From: an uncultured beta proteobacterium
Lineage (GTDB): Bacteria; Pseudomonadota; Gammaproteobacteria; Burkholderiales; Rhodocyclaceae
Length of the DNA: 7,956 nucleotides
Direction: 5' to 3'
Assembly (NCBI GenBank): GCA_903933395.1
Contig: CAIZKA010000518.1
Location: 1 to 7,956, forward strand
Of the stretch, positions 1-5,049 are shown piece after piece (positions within the stretch are counted from its first letter, which is position 1; every line of letters starts with the position of its first letter). The position numbers were made by a program, and so were the translations under genes. The notes beneath the pieces were generated by a model. It was given only the letters and a program-made list of their open reading frames with translations, was not told where the DNA came from and did no database searches.

Positions 1-1590
1 GCCGGCATCAGCAGCTTCTCCGGCATCCTCTCGCCGGGCCTGATCGCCTCGTTTGCCCTGCTCGGCATTTTTCCCTTGATCGCCAAGAAGATCGTCGAGG
101 CCGTCAAGGCGCGCCAGGTCTATGCGCGCTGGACCCGACCGGCGAAATTCGACCGCAACATCGTCGTCATCGGCGGCGGCAGCGCCGGTCTGGTGACGGC
201 CTATATCGCCGCGGCGGTGAAGGCGAAAGTCACCCTGATCGAAAAGCACAAGCTCGGCGGCGACTGCCTCAACACCGGCTGCGTACCGTCCAAGGCATTC
301 ATCCGTTCGGCGAAGTTTCTCTCGCATGTTGCCCGGGCGCAGGAGTTCGGTTGCCGTGGCGCCAGCGCCGACTTCTCGTTTGCCGACGTGATGGAGCGGG
401 TGCGAAGGATCGTGCGCGCGGTCGAACCGCACGATTCAGTAGAGCGTTATACGGGGCTGGGTGTCGACGTGATCGAAGGCAGCGCGAAAATCGTTTCGCC
501 CTGGGAAGTCGAGGTCACGCGCAACGATGGCAGCACCCAGCGCATGAGCACGCGCAGTATCGTCATCGCTGCCGGCGCACGGCCTTTCGTACCGCCGATT
601 CCCGGTATCGAGGAGGTCGGCTATTTGACATCCGACACGGTTTGGAATCTGCGCGAATTGCCGCGCCGCCTCGTGGTACTGGGCGGGGGCCCCATAGGCT
701 GCGAACTGACGCAGGCCTTCGCCCGCTTCGGTTCGACGGTGACGCAGGTGGAAATGCTGCCGCGCCTGATGATCCGCGAGGACCCGGAAGTCTCCGAACT
801 CATCGCCAAACGCTTCCGCAGCGAAGGCATAACCGTGCTGCTGGAGCACAAGGCGAAAGCCTTCGTCGTAGAGAATGGCGAGAAGGGACTGATCGCGGAA
901 CATGAGGGCCGCGAAGTGCGCATCCCCTTCGATGCCGTGCTGGTCGCGGTGGGCCGCGTCGCCAACCTCAAAGGCTACGGCCTCGAAGAAGTCGGCATCA
1001 CGACCGGTCGCACGGTCGACACCAACGATTTCCTGCAAACCAATTACCCCAACATCTACGCCGCCGGAGACGTCGCCGGCCCCTACCAGTTCACCCACAC
1101 CGCCGCCCACCAGGCCTGGTATGCCGCCGTCAATGCGCTGTTCGATCCGTTCAGGAAATTCAAGGCCGACTACTCGGTGATTCCCTGGGCCACCTTCGTC
1201 GAGCCGGAAGTGGCGCGCGTCGGGCTCAACGAGACGGAGGCGAAGGAGAAGGGCGTCGCCCATGAAGTCAGCCGCTATGACATCGACGACCTCGACCGTG
1301 CCATCGCCGACAGCGAGGCGCACGGCTTCATCAAGGTGCTGACGGTGCCGGGCAAGGACAGGATACTCGGCGTCACCATCGTCGGCGAGCATGCCGGCGA
1401 CCTGATCGCCGAGTACGTGCTGGCCATGAAGCACGGCATCGGCCTCAACAAGATCCTCGGCACCATCCACATCTACCCGACCATGGCGGAGGCCAACAAG
1501 TACGTCGCCGGGGTCTGGAAGAAGGCGCATGCGCCACAACAATTGCTGGCCTGGGTGGCTCGCTTTCACGCCTGGCGGCGGGGGGGCTGA
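1..1590 (+). CDS. Membrane-anchored FAD-dependent pyridine nucleotide-disulfide oxidoreductase (VTT/TMEM64 fusion), 5'-partial
   Basis: The frame is open from base 1, so the true start lies upstream and 529 residues are visible. The TTG at 76 only looks like a start. Residues about 1-35 are hydrophobic and then basic (SFALLGIFPLIAKKIVEAVK), which resembles the end of a TVP38/TMEM64 (VTT/DedA-like) membrane domain; such fusions to flavin reductases are known. The reductase part shows the FAD GxGxxG motif (GGGSAG, 58-63), the redox pair GGDCLNTGCVPSK with Cys 89 and Cys 94, the NAD(P) motif GGGPIGCE (228-235) and the second FAD motif YAAGD (353-357). The C-terminal dimerisation motif reads HIYPTMAE (490-497), with Tyr 492 where glutathione reductase and lipoamide dehydrogenase have the catalytic His. 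MerA also has Tyr here, but this protein lacks MerA's C-terminal CC pair. It is therefore probably not a true mercuric reductase. The electron donor should be NAD(P)H at the inner face of the cytoplasmic membrane; the acceptor is unknown. It overlaps the next gene by 1 nt (TGATG), suggesting one operon. Confidence 0.93.
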   Translation, partial: AGISSFSGILSPGLIASFALLGIFPLIAKKIVEAVKARQVYARWTRPAKFDRNIVVIGGGSAGLVTAYIAAAVKAKVTLIEKHKLGGDCLNTGCVPSKAFIRSAKFLSHVARAQEFGCRGASADFSFADVMERVRRIVRAVEPHDSVERYTGLGVDVIEGSAKIVSPWEVEVTRNDGSTQRMSTRSIVIAAGARPFVPPIPGIEEVGYLTSDTVWNLRELPRRLVVLGGGPIGCELTQAFARFGSTVTQVEMLPRLMIREDPEVSELIAKRFRSEGITVLLEHKAKAFVVENGEKGLIAEHEGREVRIPFDAVLVAVGRVANLKGYGLEEVGITTGRTVDTNDFLQTNYPNIYAAGDVAGPYQFTHTAAHQAWYAAVNALFDPFRKFKADYSVIPWATFVEPEVARVGLNETEAKEKGVAHEVSRYDIDDLDRAIADSEAHGFIKVLTVPGKDRILGVTIVGEHAGDLIAEYVLAMKHGIGLNKILGTIHIYPTMAEANKYVAGVWKKAHAPQQLLAWVARFHAWRRGG

Positions 1591-2291
1591 TGGAAGGCAT
1601 GCCAGTGCTTTCCATTGTTCTGCCGGTGTTGAATGAAGCGCCGGGCATCGTTGCCGCGCTCGAAGCCCTGGCGCCCTTGCGCCGCGGCGGCGTGGAAGTC
1701 ATCGTCGTGGACGGCGGCAGCGCGGACCGCAGCGCCGAACTGGCCGGGCCTGGCGCCGATCGGGTGCTTGGTGCGCCCCGCGGTCGGGCGAGCCAGATGA
1801 ATGCCGGCGCCGCTGCGGCGCGGGGTGGCGTGCTGCTGTTCCTGCATGCGGATACGCGGCTGCCGGAGGGCGCCGACCGGTTCATCGCCCAAGCCATTGA
1901 TGGCGGCTGTCACTGGGGACGCTTCGACGTGCGGATCGAGGGCAGGTCAGCGTGGCTACCCGTGGTGGCCGCGCTGATGAACCGGCGTTCGCGCCTGACG
2001 GGCATTGCCACCGGCGACCAGGCCATCTTTGTCTCCCGTGCGGCCTTCGCTGCGTCCGGCGGTTTTTCCGATATCCCCTTGATGGAGGACGTCGAATTGT
2101 CGCGCCGGCTGCGGCAGACCGGTCGTCCGGCGTGCCTGTCCGCACGGGTCACAACGTCTGGACGACGCTGGGAAACGCAGGGCGTGTGGCGCACGATCCG
2201 GCGCATGTGGTGGCTGCGACTGCGCTATTTCCTCGGCGCCGATCCGCGACGCCTGGCACTGGAATACGGCTATGTGCCCCGCGAATCCTGA
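1590..2291 (+). CDS. Family-2 glycosyltransferase, TIGR04283 type (arsenosugar/rSAM-selenodomain-associated transferase 2)
   Basis: A 233-residue GT-A fold glycosyltransferase, about full length for the family and without membrane segments, so probably cytosolic. Visible motifs in order are SIVLPVLNE (8-16), VVDGGSADRS (39-48) for nucleotide-sugar binding, LHADTRLP (85-92) at the DxD position, TGDQAIFVSR (141-150), PLMEDVELSRRLR (163-175) and TTSGRRWETQGVW (188-200). These last blocks are characteristic of the TIGR04283 subfamily, which in many bacteria sits beside a TIGR04282 protein and a radical-SAM gene and is linked to arsenosugar synthesis. The sugar donor and acceptor cannot be read from the sequence. 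The ATG at 1590 overlaps the previous stop (TGATG), with a G-rich stretch just upstream as a weak ribosome site. The ATG at 1599 is a poorer alternative because GGAAGG would be only about one base away. The gene overlaps the next one by 20 nt. Confidence 0.92.
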   Translation: MEGMPVLSIVLPVLNEAPGIVAALEALAPLRRGGVEVIVVDGGSADRSAELAGPGADRVLGAPRGRASQMNAGAAAARGGVLLFLHADTRLPEGADRFIAQAIDGGCHWGRFDVRIEGRSAWLPVVAALMNRRSRLTGIATGDQAIFVSRAAFAASGGFSDIPLMEDVELSRRLRQTGRPACLSARVTTSGRRWETQGVWRTIRRMWWLRLRYFLGADPRRLALEYGYVPRES

Positions 2292-2916
2292 AGTGTCGGC
2301 GCAGGTCGGCGTGGCCATCCTGGCGCGCTCGCCGGTTCCGGGCCGGGTCAAGACGCGGCTGATTCCCCTGCTCGGTGCGGAAGGCGCGGCAAGCCTGCAA
2401 GCCTGGATGCTGCAGCGGGCCGTGGCGATGGCACTCGCCGCCGATGTCGGCCCCGTCACTCTCTGGTATGAAGGGGATAATGAGCATCGGGCCTTCGCCC
2501 GTTGCCGCGAGCTTGGTCCCTTGCGTGTCCGGCCGCAAGTCACGGGCGACCTCGGCCGGCGCATGCTGGCGGCGGTTGAGGAATCGTCGGCCGCAGCGGG
2601 AACACTGGTGATCGGCACCGATTGTCCGGTGCTGAGCGCGGCGCATTTGCGCGAGGCGGCGCAGTCTCTGACGGATCACGATGCGGTGCTGATTCCCGTC
2701 GAGGACGGCGGCTATGTCCTCATCGGCATGAAGGCCGCAGCGGCCGGCGCCTTTGCCGGCATCGACTGGAGCACTCCGCAGGTCATGGCGCAGACCCGGC
2801 GCAGCCTTGCCGCGCTGGGCTGGCGCTGGGTGGAGTTGGCGAACTTGTGGGATGTCGACCGGCCGGAGGATGTCGAACGGCTCGTTGCGATGTTTCCGGA
2901 GATTAGGGATATCTGA
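2272..2916 (+). CDS. DUF2064 / TIGR04282 nucleotidyltransferase-like transferase (rSAM/selenodomain-associated transferase 1)
   Basis: A 214-residue soluble protein with a GT-A/nucleotidyltransferase-like fold, typical in length for DUF2064 (COG3222). Motifs are ILARSPVPGRVKTRL (16-30, NTP or nucleotide-sugar loop), TGDLGRRM (91-98), GTDCPVL (115-121, the acidic metal-site region), PVEDGGYVLIGM (142-153), WSTPQVMAQT (166-175) and LWDVDRPED (192-200). Family members pair with TIGR04283 glycosyltransferases, as here, and carry the NCBI label arsenosugar biosynthesis glycosyltransferase; the exact reaction is not deducible. The start at ATG 2272 lies inside the upstream gene, with a short GGA eight bases before it. 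The GTG at 2293, just past the upstream stop, is a possible alternative that still keeps the whole first motif. The overlap points to translational coupling within the same operon. This is the last gene of the + strand operon, followed by a repeat and a hairpin. Confidence 0.92.
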   Translation: MCPANPEVSAQVGVAILARSPVPGRVKTRLIPLLGAEGAASLQAWMLQRAVAMALAADVGPVTLWYEGDNEHRAFARCRELGPLRVRPQVTGDLGRRMLAAVEESSAAAGTLVIGTDCPVLSAAHLREAAQSLTDHDAVLIPVEDGGYVLIGMKAAAAGAFAGIDWSTPQVMAQTRRSLAALGWRWVELANLWDVDRPEDVERLVAMFPEIRDI

Positions 2917-2922
2917 ATATGC

Positions 2923-2990
2923 CGTCATTCCGGCGAAAGCCGGAATCCAGAACGACGTGGCACTGGATACCGGCGTTCGCCGGTGTGACG
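2923..2990. repeat. REP-like paired palindromic element (BIME-like double hairpin)
   Basis: Two 27-nt arms (2924-2950 and 2963-2989) are inverted copies of each other, matching at 23 of 27 positions. Each arm is itself a hairpin. The left arm is ATTCCGGC-GAAA-GCCGGAAT. The right arm is built on ACCGGCG-TTC-GCCGGT. The arms are separated by 12 nt and the whole is bounded by CGTCA..TGACG. This GTCATTCC..CCAG signature is a widespread REP-family repeat in proteobacteria, generally attributed to RAYT-type transposases. Read as protein it gives the familiar spurious start MPSFRRKPES. It lies seven bases after the stop of the transferase gene and could protect or end that mRNA. No RAYT gene is present in the window. 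Confidence 0.85.
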
Positions 2991-3006
2991 AAACCTGACT
3001 TGATCA

Positions 3007-3037
3007 GCGGTTCCCCGAGGAATTTCGGGGTTGCCGC
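3007..3037. terminator. Hairpin between convergent genes, possible bidirectional terminator
   Basis: The sequence reads GCGG-TT-CCCCGA-GGAATT-TCGGGG-TTG-CCGC: a perfect 6-bp GC-rich core stem with a 6-nt loop, extended by a 4-bp outer stem across a small internal loop. It ends two bases before the stop codon of the - strand anti-sigma gene and about 90 bases after the + strand transferase stop, a typical terminator location for convergent units. Neither strand has a clear U-tract after the stem, so it may instead act as an mRNA 3'-end stabiliser or work together with Rho. Confidence 0.5.
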
Positions 3038-3038
3038 G

Positions 3039-3800
3039 CTACTTGTCGTGCTGTCGATACACCACGGTGGCGAGGCGCAACATGTCCTCGCGCCCGGTGT
3101 TGCCCGACAGCGCGTAGCCGAAGCGGCTGTCGGTCCAGTAGAAGACATCGACGTTGTTTTCTCTCGCGTAGCGGAAGCTGGTCTCGCCGCCTTTGGGCGC
3201 GGCGGGGCGGACATACAGCGTCAGGCGGTTGTGCTCGGCATTTTCGTACATGAACTGCGCCACCTCGCCGCCATCGCCCGGCAAAAGGCGGCCGCCGACC
3301 AGCCGGTAGCCGGTTTCTTCGAGCCGTGGCGGCTTCAGCGGCGCACCGAGGCGCTTTGACAGCCAGGCCACCAGGTGGGCTTCCTGGTCGGCGCCGACTT
3401 CGACCGGATGGCGGACTTCGGGGACGAACACCGCGTGGGCTATTGCCGCCTGACGCGGCAGCGAATTCATCGCCATGTTTGCGCCCGGCTCGCGCGAAGT
3501 TTCGCCGCGCAGGAAGAAGCCGATCGCGGCGCCGAACAGCAGCCAGGCGACGGCGGCCAGCTTGCGTGCATCGAGCCAGCGCGGCGAATTGGCCGCCGGT
3601 ACCAGTCGCGCCGGGATGGGCTCGTCGAGCACGCGGTCATAGGCGCGATGCAGGCCCGCGGACTGGGTGCGCCACTCTTCGATCTGCGCGCGTGTTTCGG
3701 GGTGGCCGGCAAGCCAGGTTTCGACCTGCATCAGGCGCGCCGGATCGAGCTGGCCGTCGGCGTAGGCGTGCAGGTCGTCTTCGGAAATCGGGGCGTTCAT
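3039..3800 (-). CDS. Single-pass membrane anti-sigma factor (cognate to the adjacent ECF sigma), cysteine-free
   Basis: 253 residues. The N-terminal cytoplasmic helix bundle (about 1-60: SEDDLHAYADGQLD, then VETWLAGHPE) is the usual opening of transmembrane anti-sigma factors, which hold an ECF sigma factor inactive at the membrane. One hydrophobic segment is seen at about 81-97 (LAAVAWLLFGAAIGFFL), followed by an acidic/polar C-terminal domain of about 155 residues expected in the periplasm as sensor. The zinc-binding HxxxCxxC of ZAS-type anti-sigmas is absent, and the protein contains no cysteine at all. Direct thiol or zinc redox sensing is therefore unlikely. The ATG at 3798-3800 overlaps the sigma factor stop in an ATGA, the standard arrangement for stoichiometric coupled synthesis. 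The gene is terminal in its operon. The inducing signal cannot be deduced. Confidence 0.88.
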   Translation of the reverse strand: MNAPISEDDLHAYADGQLDPARLMQVETWLAGHPETRAQIEEWRTQSAGLHRAYDRVLDEPIPARLVPAANSPRWLDARKLAAVAWLLFGAAIGFFLRGETSREPGANMAMNSLPRQAAIAHAVFVPEVRHPVEVGADQEAHLVAWLSKRLGAPLKPPRLEETGYRLVGGRLLPGDGGEVAQFMYENAEHNRLTLYVRPAAPKGGETSFRYARENNVDVFYWTDSRFGYALSGNTGREDMLRLATVVYRQHDK

Positions 3801-4300
3801 GTGCTGACCACTTTCAGTTGCGGCGCCGCTTCTCCCGCCAGAAGCGCCTTGAGGCGCGTGCGTGCGCGCGACAGGCGCGACATCACGGTGCCCTGCGGTA
3901 TCTTCAGTGCGCGGGCGACTTCGGCATAGCTCAACTCCTCAAGGCCGACCAGCAGCAGGACTTCGCGCTGGTCCGCCGGCAGCAGGGCCAGGGCGCGCTC
4001 GAGGTCGCGCAGTTCCAGCGCATCCGATTGGCTGGCGCGCTGCACCGGTACCGGCAGGTCGTCGTTGTCGCAGAAGTCGACGCGGTGATTGCGGCGGCGG
4101 CCATCGACGTGGAGGTTGTGCATGATCGAGAACAGCCAGGGCCGCAAGTCGCGTTCGCGCTGCCACAACCGCCACTTTTCCAGCGCCCGCTGCAGGGTCT
4201 CCTGCACCAGGTCGTCGGCGGTGTCGGCACTCCCCGTCAGCGCCCGCGCATAGCGGCGCAGACGGGGAATTTCGGACACGATGGCGTCGCGGCTGCTCAA
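3797..4300 (-). CDS. ECF-family RNA polymerase sigma factor (sigma-70, RpoE-like)
   Basis: 167 residues with the two-domain ECF layout. Region sigma-2 is at about 12-72: IPRLRRYARALTG, DDLVQETLQRALEKW (29-43), then RPWLFSIMHNLHVDGRRR (53-70), the core-binding and -10 recognition helices. Region sigma-4 is at about 95-155: LLPADQREVLLLVGLEELSY, then the helix-turn-helix IPQGTVMSRLSRARTRLKAL, which reads the -35 element. It directs RNA polymerase to a stress-type regulon until bound by the anti-sigma factor encoded next (ATGA overlap). The start used is TTG at 4298-4300, only 9 nt after the stop of the upstream secreted-protein gene and in the same frame. GTG at 4277-4279 is an alternative that still keeps the first conserved helix. 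No good ribosome site precedes either start, so expression probably depends on coupling to the upstream gene. Confidence 0.93.
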   Translation of the reverse strand: MSSRDAIVSEIPRLRRYARALTGSADTADDLVQETLQRALEKWRLWQRERDLRPWLFSIMHNLHVDGRRRNHRVDFCDNDDLPVPVQRASQSDALELRDLERALALLPADQREVLLLVGLEELSYAEVARALKIPQGTVMSRLSRARTRLKALLAGEAAPQLKVVST

Positions 4301-4309
4301 GGCAAACGT

Positions 4310-4729
4310 TCAGGGCTTGGCGACGTGCCAGACATTGTTCACGCCGTCGCCGGTCTTGTCGCCGGCCTTGGCGTCCTTCACCCAGTAGTAGAGCGGCTTG
4401 CCCTTCAGTGCCCATTGCTTGCCGCCGTCGTCGCGGGTGATGATGCTGTAGTCGCCGCTCGCGGCATCGCCGGCGCCGGCCATCAGCGGCGGCCAGTTGG
4501 CGGCGCAGGGGCCGTTGCACATGCTCTTCCCGTCGGCATCCTTGTCGAAGGTATAGAGCGTCATGTCCTTGGCGCCGACCAGCACTCCGTCAGCGGTTTT
4601 GACCGGCGCCCCCTTCGCCATCGGCATGGCACCACCGTGGGAGGCTGCGAAAACGTTGCCGGAAACTGTGGTCAAGGCGACACTGAGGGCTATCAGGGAA
4701 AAAGCCGTAGCAAGTTGTTTGATTTTCAT
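4310..4729 (-). CDS. Secreted COG4315 / Lipoprotein_15 repeat protein (first gene of the ECF operon)
   Basis: 139 residues. There is a clear signal peptide (MKIKQLATAFSLIALSVALT) with probable cleavage after VFA at residue 28, so the product is periplasmic. No lipobox Cys is present, despite the Pfam family name Lipoprotein_15 (PF03640, secreted repeat of unknown function). Two copies of the family's Y-x4-D signature are present: LYTFDKD (59-65) and LYYWVKD (113-119). Between them are CNGPC (71-75) and NWPP (78-81), and the protein ends in VWHVAKP. The function is unknown; the CxxxC pair could bind a metal or form a disulfide. The ATG at 4727-4729 has a good Shine-Dalgarno GGAGAA four bases upstream. 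Such genes often sit directly upstream of ECF sigma/anti-sigma pairs, and the arrangement here suggests it is the main autoregulated target or part of the sensing system. Confidence 0.88.
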   Translation of the reverse strand: MKIKQLATAFSLIALSVALTTVSGNVFAASHGGAMPMAKGAPVKTADGVLVGAKDMTLYTFDKDADGKSMCNGPCAANWPPLMAGAGDAASGDYSIITRDDGGKQWALKGKPLYYWVKDAKAGDKTGDGVNNVWHVAKP

Positions 4730-4733
4730 GGTG

Positions 4734-4739
4734 TTCTCC
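4734..4739 (-). promoter_or_regulatory. Shine-Dalgarno site of the secreted COG4315 gene
   Basis: GGAGAA on the - strand, four bases before the ATG at 4729. It is the only strong ribosome binding site in this three-gene operon, which fits high output of the secreted protein and lower, coupled output of the sigma factor. Confidence 0.65.
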
Positions 4740-4763
4740 GTTGGGGTAGGGGTGCTGCAACGG

Positions 4764-4793
4764 ATATACGGACGGGAAGGCCAGTTTATTCCC
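4764..4793 (-). promoter_or_regulatory. Candidate ECF-type promoter of the secreted protein/sigma/anti-sigma operon
   Basis: On the - strand GGGAATAAA (4793 to 4785) carries the GGAA core typical of ECF -35 elements. It is followed, counting 17 nt after GGAAT, by CGTATA (4770 to 4765) with the CGT start common in ECF -10 elements. The leader to the ATG would be about 30 nt and contains the ribosome site. The spacing matches the usual GGAAC-N16/17-CGT pattern. Autoregulation by the downstream sigma factor is an inference; no second copy of the motif was found in front of another gene in this window. Confidence 0.5.
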
Positions 4794-4809
4794 TTCGACG
4801 TTCCGTTGA

Positions 4810-5034
4810 TTGCGGCGTATTAAAATCCGGCTTCCCGAAATCAATGAACACAAGCAGGTGCACAAGGGCATCCTGCTGACGGTCGAGCGCATGAAGGTGG
4901 CGAGTCTGGACCCCAAGGCCTGCGAGCACGATGAGTCGCTGAAAAAACAGTTCAGCTTCCTGACGCCTATCGTGGACCACGACAAGAGGTTCGCCGATTT
5001 CGTCATGGCCAACATCTCCAGCCTGCGGCATTGA
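4810..5034 (+). CDS. Small hypothetical ORF, possibly the C-terminal remnant of a hemerythrin-like protein
   Basis: 74 codons from TTG 4810, immediately after an in-frame TGA at 4807-4809, with an internal ATG at 4891 as another start. I do not recognise it with certainty. The third codon positions are strongly G/C, like real genes nearby. The translation looks like a soluble helical protein: EHKQVHKGILLTVERM, then LKKQFSFLTPIVDHDKRFADF. The spacing of the two blocks resembles the last two helices of bacteriohemerythrins (HxxxH, then WLxxHIxxTDxxY). However, Pro stands where the HI-motif His should be, and the N-terminal half with the other iron ligands is missing. No ribosome site is obvious and its start abuts the divergent ECF promoter region. 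It could be a decayed gene, a real small protein, or chance. Confidence 0.35.
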   Translation: MRRIKIRLPEINEHKQVHKGILLTVERMKVASLDPKACEHDESLKKQFSFLTPIVDHDKRFADFVMANISSLRH

Positions 5035-5045
5035 TGCCTGTTTTG
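5027..5045 (+). terminator. Weak terminator-like hairpin at the end of the small ORF
   Basis: GGCA-TTGA-TGCC followed by TGTTTTG. The stem is only 4 bp (5027-5030 with 5035-5038) and the stop codon of the small ORF sits in the loop. It is placed between convergent reading frames, where a terminator would be expected, but the stem is short and the U-tract poor. Confidence 0.2.
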
Positions 5046-5049
5046 CGGC

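Noticed and set aside
436..1569. - strand reading frame of 377 codons opposite the oxidoreductase
   Set aside because: The + strand shows all FAD, NAD and redox motifs through this stretch; the antisense translation has no recognisable domain.
1..1590. Naming the first gene merA (mercuric reductase)
   Set aside because: There is no C-terminal vicinal Cys pair, no N-terminal heavy-metal domain in view, and no mer genes nearby; only the Tyr exchange is shared.
2923..2990. Possible CRISPR repeats
   Set aside because: Only two arms exist and they are inverted, not direct, with a 12-nt gap; this is a paired hairpin element.
2919..3359. + strand ORF beginning MPSFRRKPES
   Set aside because: Its start is the known spurious translation of the REP-like repeat, and the rest is antisense to the anti-sigma gene.
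3326..4879. Long + strand reading frame of 517 codons opposite the sigma/anti-sigma/secreted-protein operon
   Set aside because: It is antisense to three genes with clear family motifs, its translation is Arg/Ala/Gly-rich without any domain, and its openness is expected from high GC third positions on the other strand.
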